Source of the DNA: Verrucomicrobiota bacterium
GTDB lineage: Bacteria; Verrucomicrobiota; Verrucomicrobiia; Opitutales; Opitutaceae
Assembly (NCBI GenBank): GCA_023432225.1
Contig: JAEYUW010000036.1
Location: 1 to 64,000, forward strand
Direction of reading: 5' to 3'
DNA: 64,000 bases
Made by a program: the position numbers and the translations under genes. The notes below the pieces were generated by a model, which searched no databases, was not told the origin of the DNA, and worked only from the letters and a program-made list of their open reading frames with translations. This document shows, piece after piece, positions 41,770-50,672 of this stretch; positions within the stretch are counted from its first letter, which is position 1, and each line of letters starts with the position of its first letter.

Positions 41770-44700
41770 TCAGCTGGCCGTCGGCGTTTCGCTGAGCACG
41801 CGGCGCAGCTCCGCGGCGAGCGTCTCGACTTGAAATGGTTTCTGAACGAAGCCGGCGAGGCCTTTGCCGACGAAGCGATTGATCGCGTCCGCGCGGTTGA
41901 ATCCGCTCATCAGAATCACTTTCACGCCGGGACGGAGCAGGCGGAGCTGTCGGAACGTTTCCTCGCCGTCGACCCGCGGCATCGTGAGATCGAGCAGCAC
42001 GGCGGTGTAGCGGTCGGGAGCGGCCGAGAAGATCGCGACGCCGTCGGCGCCGTCGTGCGCCGACTCGGCGTCGAAGCCGAGCGCGCGGAGAATGCTCGTG
42101 GCCACCTGGCGCACGGCTTCCTCGTCGTCGATGACGAGCACGCGACCGGAGCCGCGCCACGCAGGGCGTTCCGGGGCGGGGCGGGTGAGGGGTTGCGGGG
42201 CGTCCCTGGCGGCGGGGAAGAAAAGCCGGAAGGTCGTGCCGCTGCCGGGTTCGCTGTAGACTTTGATCGCGCCTTTGTGGCCGCGCACGATGCCGAGGAC
42301 GGCGGCGAGGCCGAGGCCGCGACCGGTGAATTTCGTGGTGAAGAACGGATCGAAGATGCGCGCTATCGTCTCGCGCGACATGCCGGTGCCGGTGTCGCTG
42401 ACTTCGAGGAAAACGGCGGGGCCGGGGGCGAGTTCGCCCGTGAATTGCGCGGTGGCGAGGTAGGCGGCGTCGATGTTGACCGTGCCGGTGGTGAGCGTGA
42501 TCTGGCCGTTGCGATCTTCCAGCGCTTCGGAGGCGTTGATGACGAGGTTCATCACGATCTGGCGGAGCTGAGTGGCGTCGGCTTGGAGCGCGGGCAGCGC
42601 GGGCGCGGGGTTGAAACGCAGGACGGCCTTTTTCGAGATCGAGACGGCGAGGAGGCCGAGCGATTCCTCGATGAGTTCGTTGAAATTGATCGCCTGCACG
42701 ACGAACCGGCCTTTGCCGGAGTAGGCGAGCATCTGTTTGCAGAGATCGGCGGCGCGCTGGGCGGCGCGTTCGATCTGGTTGATGGGGTCGCGGACGGGCG
42801 AGCCTGGCGGCAGGTCGAGGCGGGCGAGGCCGGCGTTGCCGAGGACGCCGGTGAGCAGGTTGTTGAAATCGTGGGCGATGCCGCCCGCGAGCACGCCGAG
42901 ACTCTCGAGCTTCTGCGTTTCGAGGAGTTTTTTCTCGATCTGGCGTTGTTCGCCTTCCACGCGGTGCCGCTCGGTGACGTCGATCATGCGCCCCAGCATG
43001 CGATAAACGGTGCCGTCCGGCCGGCGGAGGACGGCGCCGCGTTCCTCGACGAGGTGGCAGGAGCCGTCGTTGTGCCGCAGCCGATATTCCGCGAAGCACG
43101 GATCGCCGGTGTGCAGCGAATGCTCGAGGCGGGCGATGGCGGCCGCGCGGTCCTCGGGATGCAGGCGATCCCTCCAGCCCTCGAGGCCGAGGGCTGACAT
43201 CTCCTCGGGCAGGCAGCCGAGGATTTGTGCCGCCGCCGCGCGGCCGAACCAGCGCACCTGTTGCGAGGGAACATCCAGATCGTAGATGAGCTGGCCGGTT
43301 TGTTCCGTGACGAGACGGTAGCGGTCCTCGCTCTCGCGTAGCGCGGTCTCGGCGCGATGGCGCGCCGTGATATCGCTCATGCGCCCGAGCATGCGGGTGG
43401 CGCGTCCGGTGGCGTCGCGCAGGATGAAGCCGTAGTCCTCGATGAAACGGTATGAGCCATCGCGGTGGCGGAAGCGGTATTCGGCCGCGAAGAGTTGGGC
43501 GGTGTCGACCGAGCGTTCGAGCAGGCCGAGCACGCCGGCGCGGTCTTCGGGGTGCAGTCGCTCGCTCCAGCCGGCTTCGTCGATCGCGGCAAATTCCTCC
43601 GGCGTGTGCCCGGTGATGGAGGCGATGGCTTCGGCGCCGAACCAGCGGATCCGGCCGGTGGCGATCTCGAGGTCGTAGACCATCTGGCCGGTTTGCTCGA
43701 TGATGGTGCGATAACGGAGCTCGCTCTCGACCAGATCGGCCTCGGCTTGGCGGCGCGCGAGCACCATGTCGTTGAAGGCTCGTGCGGTGTCTGCGATCTC
43801 GAGCGGGCCCTTCACCGGTGCCAGTTGATCGTGCCGGCCGGCGGCGTGGTGGCGGGCGGCGTCCGCGAGCGCGGCCACGGGCTGGAGCAGGTGTTGCGAG
43901 TAAAGCCGAAGCAGGAGCAGCCCGCCCGCAAGAACGAGCGCGACGGCGATGAGGGAGTTTTTCGCGTCGCGCCACGCTGCGGCATAGATGCTGGCGGTGG
44001 GGACGCTGACGGTGAGCGTCCAGTCGGCGAGGGGAATGGCGGCCGCGTCGTAGGTGCGTGGCACGCCATCAAAGCCGAGAAACTCCCCCGTGCTCCAGCC
44101 TGCGCTCAAGCGCGTGCGCGCGAGCTGGCTGCTCGCTCGCGTCTCGCCGATGCGCTGCTCCGGGGCGTAAGACGAGAGCACGATGGTGTTGTTGCGATCG
44201 GTGACGGTCACAATCTGCTCCGGACTGTCGGGACCGAAAAACAACGCCTTGGACAGGATGCGAAGATCGATGGGCGCGGAGAGAAGCAGGTTCGGATTGG
44301 TGCGCAGTGGCATGGCCGCCACGCAACCCCAGCGGCCGGTCGTCAGTCCGCGCGCCGCCGTGCTCAGGTCGAATTTCGTGGCGCGGAGCTGCGCGGCGAT
44401 GTTGGGCATCGCCGCGTAGTTCTGCGGCGGATCGGTGACGGGAAAGGCCGTGGAGAAGCGCAGGATGCCGGCGCGATCGATCACCGCGATGTTGATGAAC
44501 TCCGGACGCAACCGGAGAAATTGACGACATTGCTCCAGAGCTTTCGGGGACGCGAGGTCCGTGAACTCGACGATCGCCTCGAGTTCGAGGAGGCTGGCCT
44601 GCACGCGCGCGAGGTATTTGTGCAGCGCTTCCTCCGCGATCACGCGCTGGACATGCAGGCGGGCTTCGGCCGCGGCGCGGTCGTCGACGAATTTCTTCCG

Positions 44701-44817
44701 GATGCCGAGGCCGATCAGGGCCAGCAACGGCAGCACCAAAGCGAAGGAGAACAGACCCAGCCGCAGACGCAGGGTGTCGCGCAGACGAAACCAAACCGTT
44801 GACCGGGTGCCCGCCAC
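41770..44817 (-). CDS. Hybrid sensor histidine kinase (sensor-HAMP-PAS-PAS-HisKA-HATPase-REC)
   Basis: 1015-residue membrane kinase. TM1 is about residues 18-36 (FALVLPLLALIGLGI); an extracytoplasmic Cache/CHASE-like sensor runs to TM2 (about 288-306, LIAVALVLAGGLLLLRLY). A HAMP segment (about 310-355) precedes two related PAS domains (ESELRYRTIIEQTGQMVYDL and ESEDRYRLVTEQTGQLIYDL). The phospho-acceptor His is in GGIAHDFNN (about 648). ATPase boxes are QIVMNLVINASEAL, DTGTGMS and GRGLGLAAV. The C-terminal receiver domain has IDDEE and the acceptor Asp in LLDLTMP (about 940). No DNA-binding output partner is adjacent. It may be co-transcribed with FKBP, 67 bp upstream. The two PAS domains look like a duplication. 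Confidence 0.92.
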   Translation of the reverse strand: MAGTRSTVWFRLRDTLRLRLGLFSFALVLPLLALIGLGIRKKFVDDRAAAEARLHVQRVIAEEALHKYLARVQASLLELEAIVEFTDLASPKALEQCRQFLRLRPEFINIAVIDRAGILRFSTAFPVTDPPQNYAAMPNIAAQLRATKFDLSTAARGLTTGRWGCVAAMPLRTNPNLLLSAPIDLRILSKALFFGPDSPEQIVTVTDRNNTIVLSSYAPEQRIGETRASSQLARTRLSAGWSTGEFLGFDGVPRTYDAAAIPLADWTLTVSVPTASIYAAAWRDAKNSLIAVALVLAGGLLLLRLYSQHLLQPVAALADAARHHAAGRHDQLAPVKGPLEIADTARAFNDMVLARRQAEADLVESELRYRTIIEQTGQMVYDLEIATGRIRWFGAEAIASITGHTPEEFAAIDEAGWSERLHPEDRAGVLGLLERSVDTAQLFAAEYRFRHRDGSYRFIEDYGFILRDATGRATRMLGRMSDITARHRAETALRESEDRYRLVTEQTGQLIYDLDVPSQQVRWFGRAAAAQILGCLPEEMSALGLEGWRDRLHPEDRAAAIARLEHSLHTGDPCFAEYRLRHNDGSCHLVEERGAVLRRPDGTVYRMLGRMIDVTERHRVEGEQRQIEKKLLETQKLESLGVLAGGIAHDFNNLLTGVLGNAGLARLDLPPGSPVRDPINQIERAAQRAADLCKQMLAYSGKGRFVVQAINFNELIEESLGLLAVSISKKAVLRFNPAPALPALQADATQLRQIVMNLVINASEALEDRNGQITLTTGTVNIDAAYLATAQFTGELAPGPAVFLEVSDTGTGMSRETIARIFDPFFTTKFTGRGLGLAAVLGIVRGHKGAIKVYSEPGSGTTFRLFFPAARDAPQPLTRPAPERPAWRGSGRVLVIDDEEAVRQVATSILRALGFDAESAHDGADGVAIFSAAPDRYTAVLLDLTMPRVDGEETFRQLRLLRPGVKVILMSGFNRADAINRFVGKGLAGFVQKPFQVETLAAELRRVLSETPTAS

Positions 44818-44884
44818 AACAGCAGTTGGCCCGCGAGTGCGCTCCCGCGCGAGCTAATTTCCCGCGGGGCGCGGGATGTTCTCC

Positions 44885-45406
44885 CTAGCGGATGTCGAGC
44901 AGCTCGACCTCAAACACCAGCGTCGCTCGTCCGGGAATGGGACCCTTGCCCTGGACGCCGTAACCGAGCCACCACGGAATGATCAGCGTGCGCTTCTCGC
45001 CTTTTTTCATCTGCGCGAAAGCTTCGTCCCAGCCCTTGATCACGCTGCCGGTGCCGACGCGGAAAGGGTAGGGCTCACCGCGATCGTAGCTGCTGTCGAA
45101 CTTCACGCCGTTGATCAGCGTGCCGCGGTAATGCGCGACGACTTCCGCGCCGAACGACGGCGGCGAGCCGGCGCCCTCCTGCCGGACGATGTAGCGCAGG
45201 CCGGACGGGGTGACGACGGCGTCGGCGAACTTCTCTTTGATCAGCGCGAGATCCTCCGGCGCGAGTTCCTGCGCCTCCTGCTGCGCGCGGACCCATTTGT
45301 TGGCGGGTTTGCCGGGATCGGCGCGGCGCAGAATGCCGGTGCGGGCCTGGAACGCGATGAAGCCGAGCACGCCGGCGAGAATGAGGAGGATGCCGAATTT
45401 GCGCAT
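44885..45406 (-). CDS. FKBP-type peptidyl-prolyl isomerase, membrane-anchored
   Basis: A 173-residue protein: an N-terminal hydrophobic segment (FGILLILAGVLGFIAFQA) serves as uncleaved anchor or signal, then a linker and a C-terminal FKBP domain (about 85-173) with VVAHYRGTLINGVKFDSSYDRG, VIKGWDEAFAQMKKGEKRTL and IPGRATLVFEVELLDI. It catalyses proline isomerisation in the periplasm. Start 45406 is preferred; ten extra residues upstream would displace the hydrophobic segment. It is divergent from the amino-acid dehydrogenase and upstream of the histidine kinase. Confidence 0.9.
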   Translation of the reverse strand: MRKFGILLILAGVLGFIAFQARTGILRRADPGKPANKWVRAQQEAQELAPEDLALIKEKFADAVVTPSGLRYIVRQEGAGSPPSFGAEVVAHYRGTLINGVKFDSSYDRGEPYPFRVGTGSVIKGWDEAFAQMKKGEKRTLIIPWWLGYGVQGKGPIPGRATLVFEVELLDIR

Positions 45407-45568
45407 GGAACAGGGAGAGACGCCGTCACGGTGCACGCATTCGCAATCGGAAGAAAGTGCGATTTGCCGATTATTCGGGCGAGTAATTCAGGGGTTTGGT
45501 CGCCTCATGGTTGCGGCGCGCGCTGGTTTTCCCCTTGGGTTGGCGGTCTCCCGGCAAAAAATCGGCGC

Positions 45569-46867
45569 ATGCAAACTTTCAAGCTGCCCAGCCGCCTCGT
45601 CGCCGAGGCCGTGCGGGGCGAAGCCATCGAGCAACGTTTCAAAATTGCCCGCAACGAGTTCGGGCCCGAGTGCATCTACCGCATTCACGATCCCGCCGAC
45701 GACACGACGTGGGGCTTCGTGGCGGTCGATAATCTCGTGCGCGGCCGCGGTCTCGGCGGCCTGCGCCTCGCGCCGGACGTGAGCGTCGACGAGGTCTACG
45801 GCCTCGCGGCGGCGATGACGATGAAGAGCGCCGCGGCCATGCTGCCGCTCGGCGGCGCGAAGAGCGGCCTGCGCGTCGAGCCGCGCTATTTCACCGACAA
45901 GCCCGAGGAGAAAAAAGCGCTCGTTGCGATGTTCGCCGAGGCGCTGTGGGGCATTCCGGAATACATCCCCGGTCCCGACATGGGCACCAACGAGACGGAC
46001 ATGCAGACGATCTACGAAGTGTTCGCCGAGAAGAACGGTGCGGCGAACCACGGCCGCGGTGGCGTCGGCCGGCCGCCGGCGAAGGGCGGCTTCCCGCTCG
46101 ATGAATGGGCGATCACGGCCCACGGTCTCTTTGCCGCCGCGATCGCGTCCGAAAAGCACATTCCGGATTTCAAGATCAAGGACTCGAGCGTCGTCGTCCA
46201 GGGCTTCGGCAACGTCGGTGCGCCCATCGCCGAAAAACTCGCTTCACTCGGTGCGCGCATCGTTGGCGCCTCCGACATCAATGCCGGCCTCTACAACCCG
46301 GCCGGTCTCGACGTCGCGCAACTGCTCGCGATCCGCAAAACGAAAGCGGGCCTCGCGGACTACGCCGGTCCGGTGAAGCACCGCTTCGATGGCGAGCACC
46401 TCGACCGCATGATGGAAATGCCGTGCACGATCCTCGTGCCCGCCGCGCGTCCGCACGCGATTCATCCCGAGAACGCCCCGCACATCCACACGCGCATCGT
46501 GCTGCAAGGCGCGAACAACCCCGCCGATCTCGTCAGCGAGTATTTCCTGCAACACCGCCGCGGCATCGTGTGCCTGACGGACTTCATCGCGAACTCCGGC
46601 GGCGTGATTGCGGCGTTCATCGAAGCCAAGGCCGACGTCGACGCGGATTTCCGCTCGCGCGTGATGGCCGAGGACGGCATCGGCCGCGCGTTCATCGAGA
46701 AAGTGGTGACGCGCATCATCACGGAGAACATCGACGAGATGTTCGCCCGCCGCGCGTCCCATCGTGCTAAGGACATCACGTGGCGCGAGATCGCGCACGA
46801 GATGGCGCGCGATCGCCTGCGGCCCGGCGCCGATGGCAAATTGAAGATTCTGTCCGAGCTGCTCTGA
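45569..46867 (+). CDS. Glu/Leu/Phe/Val-type amino-acid dehydrogenase
   Basis: NAD(P)-dependent oxidative deaminase of 432 residues. The catalytic Lys is in LPLGGAKSGLR (in the family usually GGGKGG), the substrate-side motif is GPDMGTNETDM, and the Rossmann motif is VVQGFGNVGAPIAEKL, followed by PAARPHAIHPENA and VLQGANNP. The length fits glutamate dehydrogenase better than leucine dehydrogenase (about 360), but the amino acid used is not certain. The start at 45569 begins MQTFKLPSR; the upstream open frame has no homologous sequence. Confidence 0.88.
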   Translation: MQTFKLPSRLVAEAVRGEAIEQRFKIARNEFGPECIYRIHDPADDTTWGFVAVDNLVRGRGLGGLRLAPDVSVDEVYGLAAAMTMKSAAAMLPLGGAKSGLRVEPRYFTDKPEEKKALVAMFAEALWGIPEYIPGPDMGTNETDMQTIYEVFAEKNGAANHGRGGVGRPPAKGGFPLDEWAITAHGLFAAAIASEKHIPDFKIKDSSVVVQGFGNVGAPIAEKLASLGARIVGASDINAGLYNPAGLDVAQLLAIRKTKAGLADYAGPVKHRFDGEHLDRMMEMPCTILVPAARPHAIHPENAPHIHTRIVLQGANNPADLVSEYFLQHRRGIVCLTDFIANSGGVIAAFIEAKADVDADFRSRVMAEDGIGRAFIEKVVTRIITENIDEMFARRASHRAKDITWREIAHEMARDRLRPGADGKLKILSELL

Positions 46868-46916
46868 GCGGGAACTCGGACGGGTGCTCGGACGGTTCGC
46901 GCGCGCAGCGACGATC

Positions 46917-47004
46917 GGCGAAAATCTTACGATTTCCGCTACGGCCTGTAGGTCGCGCAAAACGCTCGAACGCTGCTTGAGGCGGAAATCGTGAGATTTT
47001 CGCC
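46917..47004. repeat. Inverted pair of GTAG-REP elements upstream of RAYT
   Basis: Reverse element 46917-46942 (GGCGAAAATC-TTAC-GATTTCCGCTAC) and forward element 46981-47004 (GGCGGAAATC-GTGA-GATTTTCGCC). They form a BIME-like pair of the AAATC stem type between the dehydrogenase and the transposase gene. Confidence 0.85.
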
Positions 47005-47049
47005 GGATCGCGGCTTGCGGCGTGGCGCGCCGATGCTTCCCCTCGCCGC

Positions 47050-47670
47050 GTGAATCCGCACGCCCACGGCGATCACGCCCGCCTGCCCCGCCTTCCGGCA
47101 GAATGGTATCGCGGGCGAGCGTGGGTGCATTGGTCGATGACCATCGAGCGCCGCGCGACCGGCTGGCTCGATGCCCTGCATCACGCGCGAATGCGTGAAG
47201 TGCTCGTCCATGCGCTCGCTCGTTACGGCCTGGTCTGCCCGGCGTATTGCTTCATGCCGGATCACGCGCACTTCCTCTGGGTCGGGACGAGCGAGCAAAG
47301 CGATCAACGTCTCGCGGCTCGCCTGCGGCGCACTGCGTGAGGCGCCGAACTGGCGAAAGGTGGGCGCTCACTCCAGCGGCAGGGCTACGATCACGTGCTG
47401 CGTGAGGACGAACGACCGCGTGGAGCGGTGATGGCCGCGGCTGCATATATCTGGGAAAATCCGGTGCGGGCCGGTCTGGTGGCGCAATGGCGGCAGTATC
47501 CGTATTTGGGTGCGGTGGTGGCGGGTTATCCGGACCTCGATCCGCGGCGCGACGATTTCTGGGACGTGTTCTGGCGAATCTATGCGGCGCGGTGCGGCGA
47601 AAATCTCACGATTTCCGCTACGAGAGACCGACGCGAAACGGGCTCGCAGGGCGAACCGGCGAAAATCTGA
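47050..47670 (+). pseudogene. REP-associated tyrosine transposase (RAYT), interrupted by in-frame TGA
   Basis: Y1/HUH-type transposase that would process GTAG-REP hairpins. The N-terminal part has RLPAEWYRGRAWVHWSMTIERR and the metal-binding HUH motif in CFMPDHAHFLWVG. The same frame continues after one TGA codon (47338-47340) into LQRQGYDHVLREDER, then AAAYIWENPVRAGLV with the likely catalytic Tyr, and YPDLDPRRDDFWDVFWRIY. There is therefore a nonsense codon, not a frameshift. The last codons (CGENLTISATR) are read from an adjacent REP, and the final stop lies inside a second REP. It may be inactive, or the TGA may be a sequencing error. No selenocysteine insertion is suggested. Confidence 0.82.
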
Positions 47671-47732
47671 CGATTTCCGCTACGACGGAGGGAGCGCACG
47701 AAGCGTCGTAGCGGAAGCCGTGAGGCTTTCGC
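47596..47732. repeat. Three GTAG-REP elements at the 3' end of RAYT
   Basis: Reverse elements 47596-47621 (CTCAC loop) and 47658-47683 (CTGAC loop) have AAATC/GATTT stems; forward element 47708-47732 (GTAGCGGAAGCC-GTGA-GGCTTTCGC) has the AAGCC stem. The first two overlap the end of the transposase reading frame; the second contains its stop codon. Confidence 0.88.
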
Positions 47733-47756
47733 TGATCGAGGCTTCGCTGAACTCGC

Positions 47757-49106
47757 TCACTCCTTCTTGAGCAAATCCAACGCCGCCGCGCTCATGGCGG
47801 TGACGGCGGTCTTGATCGTCGGCTCGGGCAGCGGCGCCCAGAAGGCGCTGTGATTCGACGGCGCGAGCTGGCCCTTCGCCGCGGCGTCGGCGAGCACCTT
47901 CGGGTCGCTGCCGCCGACCCAGAAGATCGAGATCGGCACCTTCGGCGCCGTGCGGCCGTATTCAGCAAAATCCTCGCCGTAGGTGCCGGCTTCGCCGGTC
48001 GTGAGTTGTTCGGCCGGGAACCATTGCGCGAACACGCCGGCGAGGCGGCGCGTGAGCGCGGGGTCGTTGTAAGTGAACGGCGTGCGCGTCTGCTCGACGG
48101 TGATCACGGGCAGCAAGTCGTCGGGCACGCCGGCGGCGCGCGCGGTGTTTTCGGCGATGCGCTTGATGGAGGTGAGCAGGTGTTGCGCAACTTCGTCGCT
48201 GTAGCTGCGCAGCGTGAGCTCGAGGCGCACTTCGGCGGGGATGATGTTGCGCTTCGTGCCGCCGTGGATGGCGCCGATTGTGACGACCGCGGGCGTGCCG
48301 GGCCTCAGCTCGCGGGCGACGATCGTCTGGAGCGCGAGGACGATTTGCGAGGCGAGCACGATGGGGTCGCGGGTCGATTGCGGGCGCGCACCGTGTCCGC
48401 CGATGCCGCGCACGAGAATGTCGATCGAGTCGACGTTGGCGTAGCTCGGCCCTTCGAGCGTGGCGATGACGCCGGCCGGCGAGTCGCCGCCGACGTGGAA
48501 CGCGATCACGTTGTCGGGACGCGGGAATTTCGTGAACAGCCCTTCCTGCAACATCGCTCGCGCACCGCCGCCGATTTCCTCGGCCGGCTGGCCGATGAGC
48601 ACGAGCGTGCCGGACCAGTTCGCCTTCAGCGCGGCGAGCGTGCGCGCGGTGCCGATGAGCGTGGTGACGTGCGTGTCGTGACCGCACGCGTGCATCGCGG
48701 GCTGCGTTTTGCCGGCGAGGTCGGGCATCGTCACCTGGCTCGCGTAAGGCAGGCCGGTTTGCTCCTTGATTGGCAACGCATCCATATCGGCGCGGATCAG
48801 GAGCGTGGGGCCGGCGCCGTTTTTCAGCACGGCAACGATGCCGGTGTTGCCGAAGTTCTCGGTGACGTCGAAACCAACCGCCCGCAATTCGCGCGCGAGG
48901 ATGCCGGCAGTGCGTTTCTCAAGGAACGAGAGTTCCGGGTGCGTGTGCAGGTCGCGGTAGATGACGTCGAGCGAGGGATATTCGGTGTTCACGCGCGCGG
49001 TGACGGTGTCGCGGAGGGCGGGCATGGCAGCGGACGCGGACCCGATGAGCGAGGTGGTGAGCGAAAGGGCAAACGCGAGGGAGAGTGGGCGGATTGAAGG
49101 AGGCAT
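47757..49106 (-). CDS. M20-family amidohydrolase (HipO-like), secreted
   Basis: Zinc-dependent amidohydrolase/carboxypeptidase of 449 residues with a signal peptide (MPPSIRPLSLAFALSLTTSL...). Metal-site blocks are LLIRADMDALPI, MHACGHDTHVTTLIG and LIGQPAEEIGGGARAML; the dimerisation domain contains GIGGHGARP and GTKRNIIPAEV, and the final metal His is in NHSAFWAPLP. Relatives hydrolyse N-acyl amino acids; periplasmic peptide or amide salvage is inferred. It follows the cyclophilin gene on the same strand with a GTAGGGCC palindrome pair between. Confidence 0.9.
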   Translation of the reverse strand: MPPSIRPLSLAFALSLTTSLIGSASAAMPALRDTVTARVNTEYPSLDVIYRDLHTHPELSFLEKRTAGILARELRAVGFDVTENFGNTGIVAVLKNGAGPTLLIRADMDALPIKEQTGLPYASQVTMPDLAGKTQPAMHACGHDTHVTTLIGTARTLAALKANWSGTLVLIGQPAEEIGGGARAMLQEGLFTKFPRPDNVIAFHVGGDSPAGVIATLEGPSYANVDSIDILVRGIGGHGARPQSTRDPIVLASQIVLALQTIVARELRPGTPAVVTIGAIHGGTKRNIIPAEVRLELTLRSYSDEVAQHLLTSIKRIAENTARAAGVPDDLLPVITVEQTRTPFTYNDPALTRRLAGVFAQWFPAEQLTTGEAGTYGEDFAEYGRTAPKVPISIFWVGGSDPKVLADAAAKGQLAPSNHSAFWAPLPEPTIKTAVTAMSAAALDLLKKE

Positions 49107-49122
49107 GGGATCAGGTGCGTGA

Positions 49123-49231
49123 GTAGGGCCGGTTTTCAACCGGCCCATGAATGCGCGTGGTCGATTTTTGCGCGAGGAGAGCGGCGCGGTGACGGTGACA
49201 ATTTTTGGGGCCGGTCGAAGACCGGCCCTAC
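49123..49231. repeat. Inverted pair of GTAGGGCC palindromes overlapping the cyclophilin stop
   Basis: Left unit 49123-49146 (GTAG-GGCCGGTT-TTC-AACCGGCC) and right unit 49208-49231 (GGGCCGGTC-GAA-GACCGGCCC-TAC). The cyclophilin stop codon TAG (49228-49230 on the minus strand) is inside the right unit's GTAG. The element fills the gap between cyclophilin and the M20 gene. Confidence 0.85.
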
Positions 49232-50421
49232 TTTTTCGGTTCGAGGATCGTGATGAGGCCGTCGATCACTTCGTCGACGGTGAGCTTGAGGCGCTGGGCA
49301 TCGTTCACCGGGCGGCCCTCGGTGATGACTTGCTTCACGAACGCGTCGCCACGCGCGACGGCGGTTTCGATGAACGCCGTCTTCGCCTGGTGGAGCGCGC
49401 CGTCGGGCGTGAGGTCGGCGGGGCTTGGTTTGCGGCCGAGAAAAGTCTCCACCGCGGCGTCGCCGAACCAGATGCGCCAGTCTTTCTCGTCGGCGAAATA
49501 CACGGCGAGCACGCCGTCGCGCTCCGTGCCGAGTTTCTGCGCGAGCGTGCGCATGAAGGCGCCGGGTTGCGCGTCCTCGGCTTCGCTGGGGGATTTGGCG
49601 AAGAGGCGGGCGTAGAGCTTCCGGCCGGTGGCGCGTTCGAAGTTGGCGAGCTTGTAATTAAAGTTCTTCGCGCGCGGCGGATCGCTGGGCAGCAGTTTGT
49701 CGGGATCGTCGAAGTGCGCAGTCGGACCGGGTTCGAGGGCGGCGGAGTATTTTTTCGCGGCGTCGACGTGTTGCGCGAAGGCGATCTGGTCGGCCTTGAA
49801 CGCGCGGGCGGCCGCGCCGACACGGAGGATTTTGATCGTGAAGCCTTCGTCCTGCTTGATCTGCGGCAGCAACTCGGCGCCGCGCACCACGCGGCCGAAG
49901 ACGCTGTGCAGGTAGTTGAGGCGGTTCGTGTCGCGCAGCGTGATGAAGAACTCGCTGCTGTTCGTGTCGGGGCCGCCGTTGGCCATCGAGAGCACGCCGG
50001 CGGCGTCGTGGTGCAGGCCGGGGACGATTTCGTCGGGGAACGGGAACGGATGACCCGCGGCGTCGTCGGCCTCGGTCGGCTCGGCGCCGGGTTTCATCGC
50101 GCTGCGGATCGGGTCGCCGCTTTGGATGACGAAGTTCGGCACGACGCGATACCACGTCAGGCCGGAGAAAAACGGTTTGCCCTCGCGCGCGGCGATGCCG
50201 GTCTCAGCGCGGCCGACGAAGGACGCGACGGTCATCGGTGTCTTCTCGAAAAACAGTTCGGCTACGAACGCGCCGCGCGGCGTGGTGAACTCGGCGTAGA
50301 GGCCGTCGGGGAGGGCGGCGGTCGCGGTCGTCGCGGTGGCGGAGCCGGAAGTGGCGGGCGTTTTTTCCTGCGCGCCGAAGGAAAGCACGGCGCAAGCGAA
50401 CACGAACAGAAGTCGTCGCAT
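49228..50421 (-). CDS. Cyclophilin-type peptidyl-prolyl isomerase with extra C-terminal domain, secreted
   Basis: 397 residues with a signal peptide (MRRLLFVFACAVLSFGAQ) and a Ser/Thr/Ala linker. The cyclophilin domain spans about 40-190: FFSGLTWYRVVPNFVIQSGDP, AGVLSMANGGPDTNSSEFFI, LHSVFGRVVRG. About 200 further residues follow (from AFKADQIAFAQHVDAAKKY to the end) without a family I recognise, rich in Ala, Lys and Phe and apparently helical. The length is about twice a single cyclophilin. It likely assists folding of exported proteins. The leader is GCACCCCTCCTCCACC before ATG. Confidence 0.88.
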   Translation of the reverse strand: MRRLLFVFACAVLSFGAQEKTPATSGSATATTATAALPDGLYAEFTTPRGAFVAELFFEKTPMTVASFVGRAETGIAAREGKPFFSGLTWYRVVPNFVIQSGDPIRSAMKPGAEPTEADDAAGHPFPFPDEIVPGLHHDAAGVLSMANGGPDTNSSEFFITLRDTNRLNYLHSVFGRVVRGAELLPQIKQDEGFTIKILRVGAAARAFKADQIAFAQHVDAAKKYSAALEPGPTAHFDDPDKLLPSDPPRAKNFNYKLANFERATGRKLYARLFAKSPSEAEDAQPGAFMRTLAQKLGTERDGVLAVYFADEKDWRIWFGDAAVETFLGRKPSPADLTPDGALHQAKTAFIETAVARGDAFVKQVITEGRPVNDAQRLKLTVDEVIDGLITILEPKK

Positions 50422-50549
50422 GGTGGAGGAGGGGTGCGGGAGTTGTAGGGAGCGCGGCGTGTTTGGCCAGCGCATTGCGCGTAGCGGTTCCGCGCGCGAC
50501 GTGATGGCGGCAGTGGGGGAATTTCGCACGTTTGCCCGCGAAACTAATC

Positions 50550-50575
50550 GGCGAAAACCTTACGGCTTCCGCTAC
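50550..50575 (-). repeat. GTAG-REP element upstream of the M14 peptidase
   Basis: GGCGAAAACC-TTAC-GGCTTCCGCTAC. One stem position is changed (AAACC against GGCTT), so the hairpin is slightly imperfect. It lies about 100 bp before the M14 start. Confidence 0.75.
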
Positions 50576-50672
50576 GAGAGAAGGCGGACCGCGCCGGGGC
50601 GAGCGCGGGCGTAGTCCTACGCCATGCATTTCGGTTGGCGGGAAAACGCCGGCTGTGCAACGTAGCCGGCCT

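Noticed and set aside
47338..47340. Selenocysteine at the RAYT TGA
   Set aside because: The protein family has no selenocysteine members and no insertion hairpin is evident directly after the codon.
47171..47431. RAYT interruption as a +1/-1 frameshift
   Set aside because: Both conserved halves are in the same frame (distance between their codons is divisible by three); only one TGA separates them.
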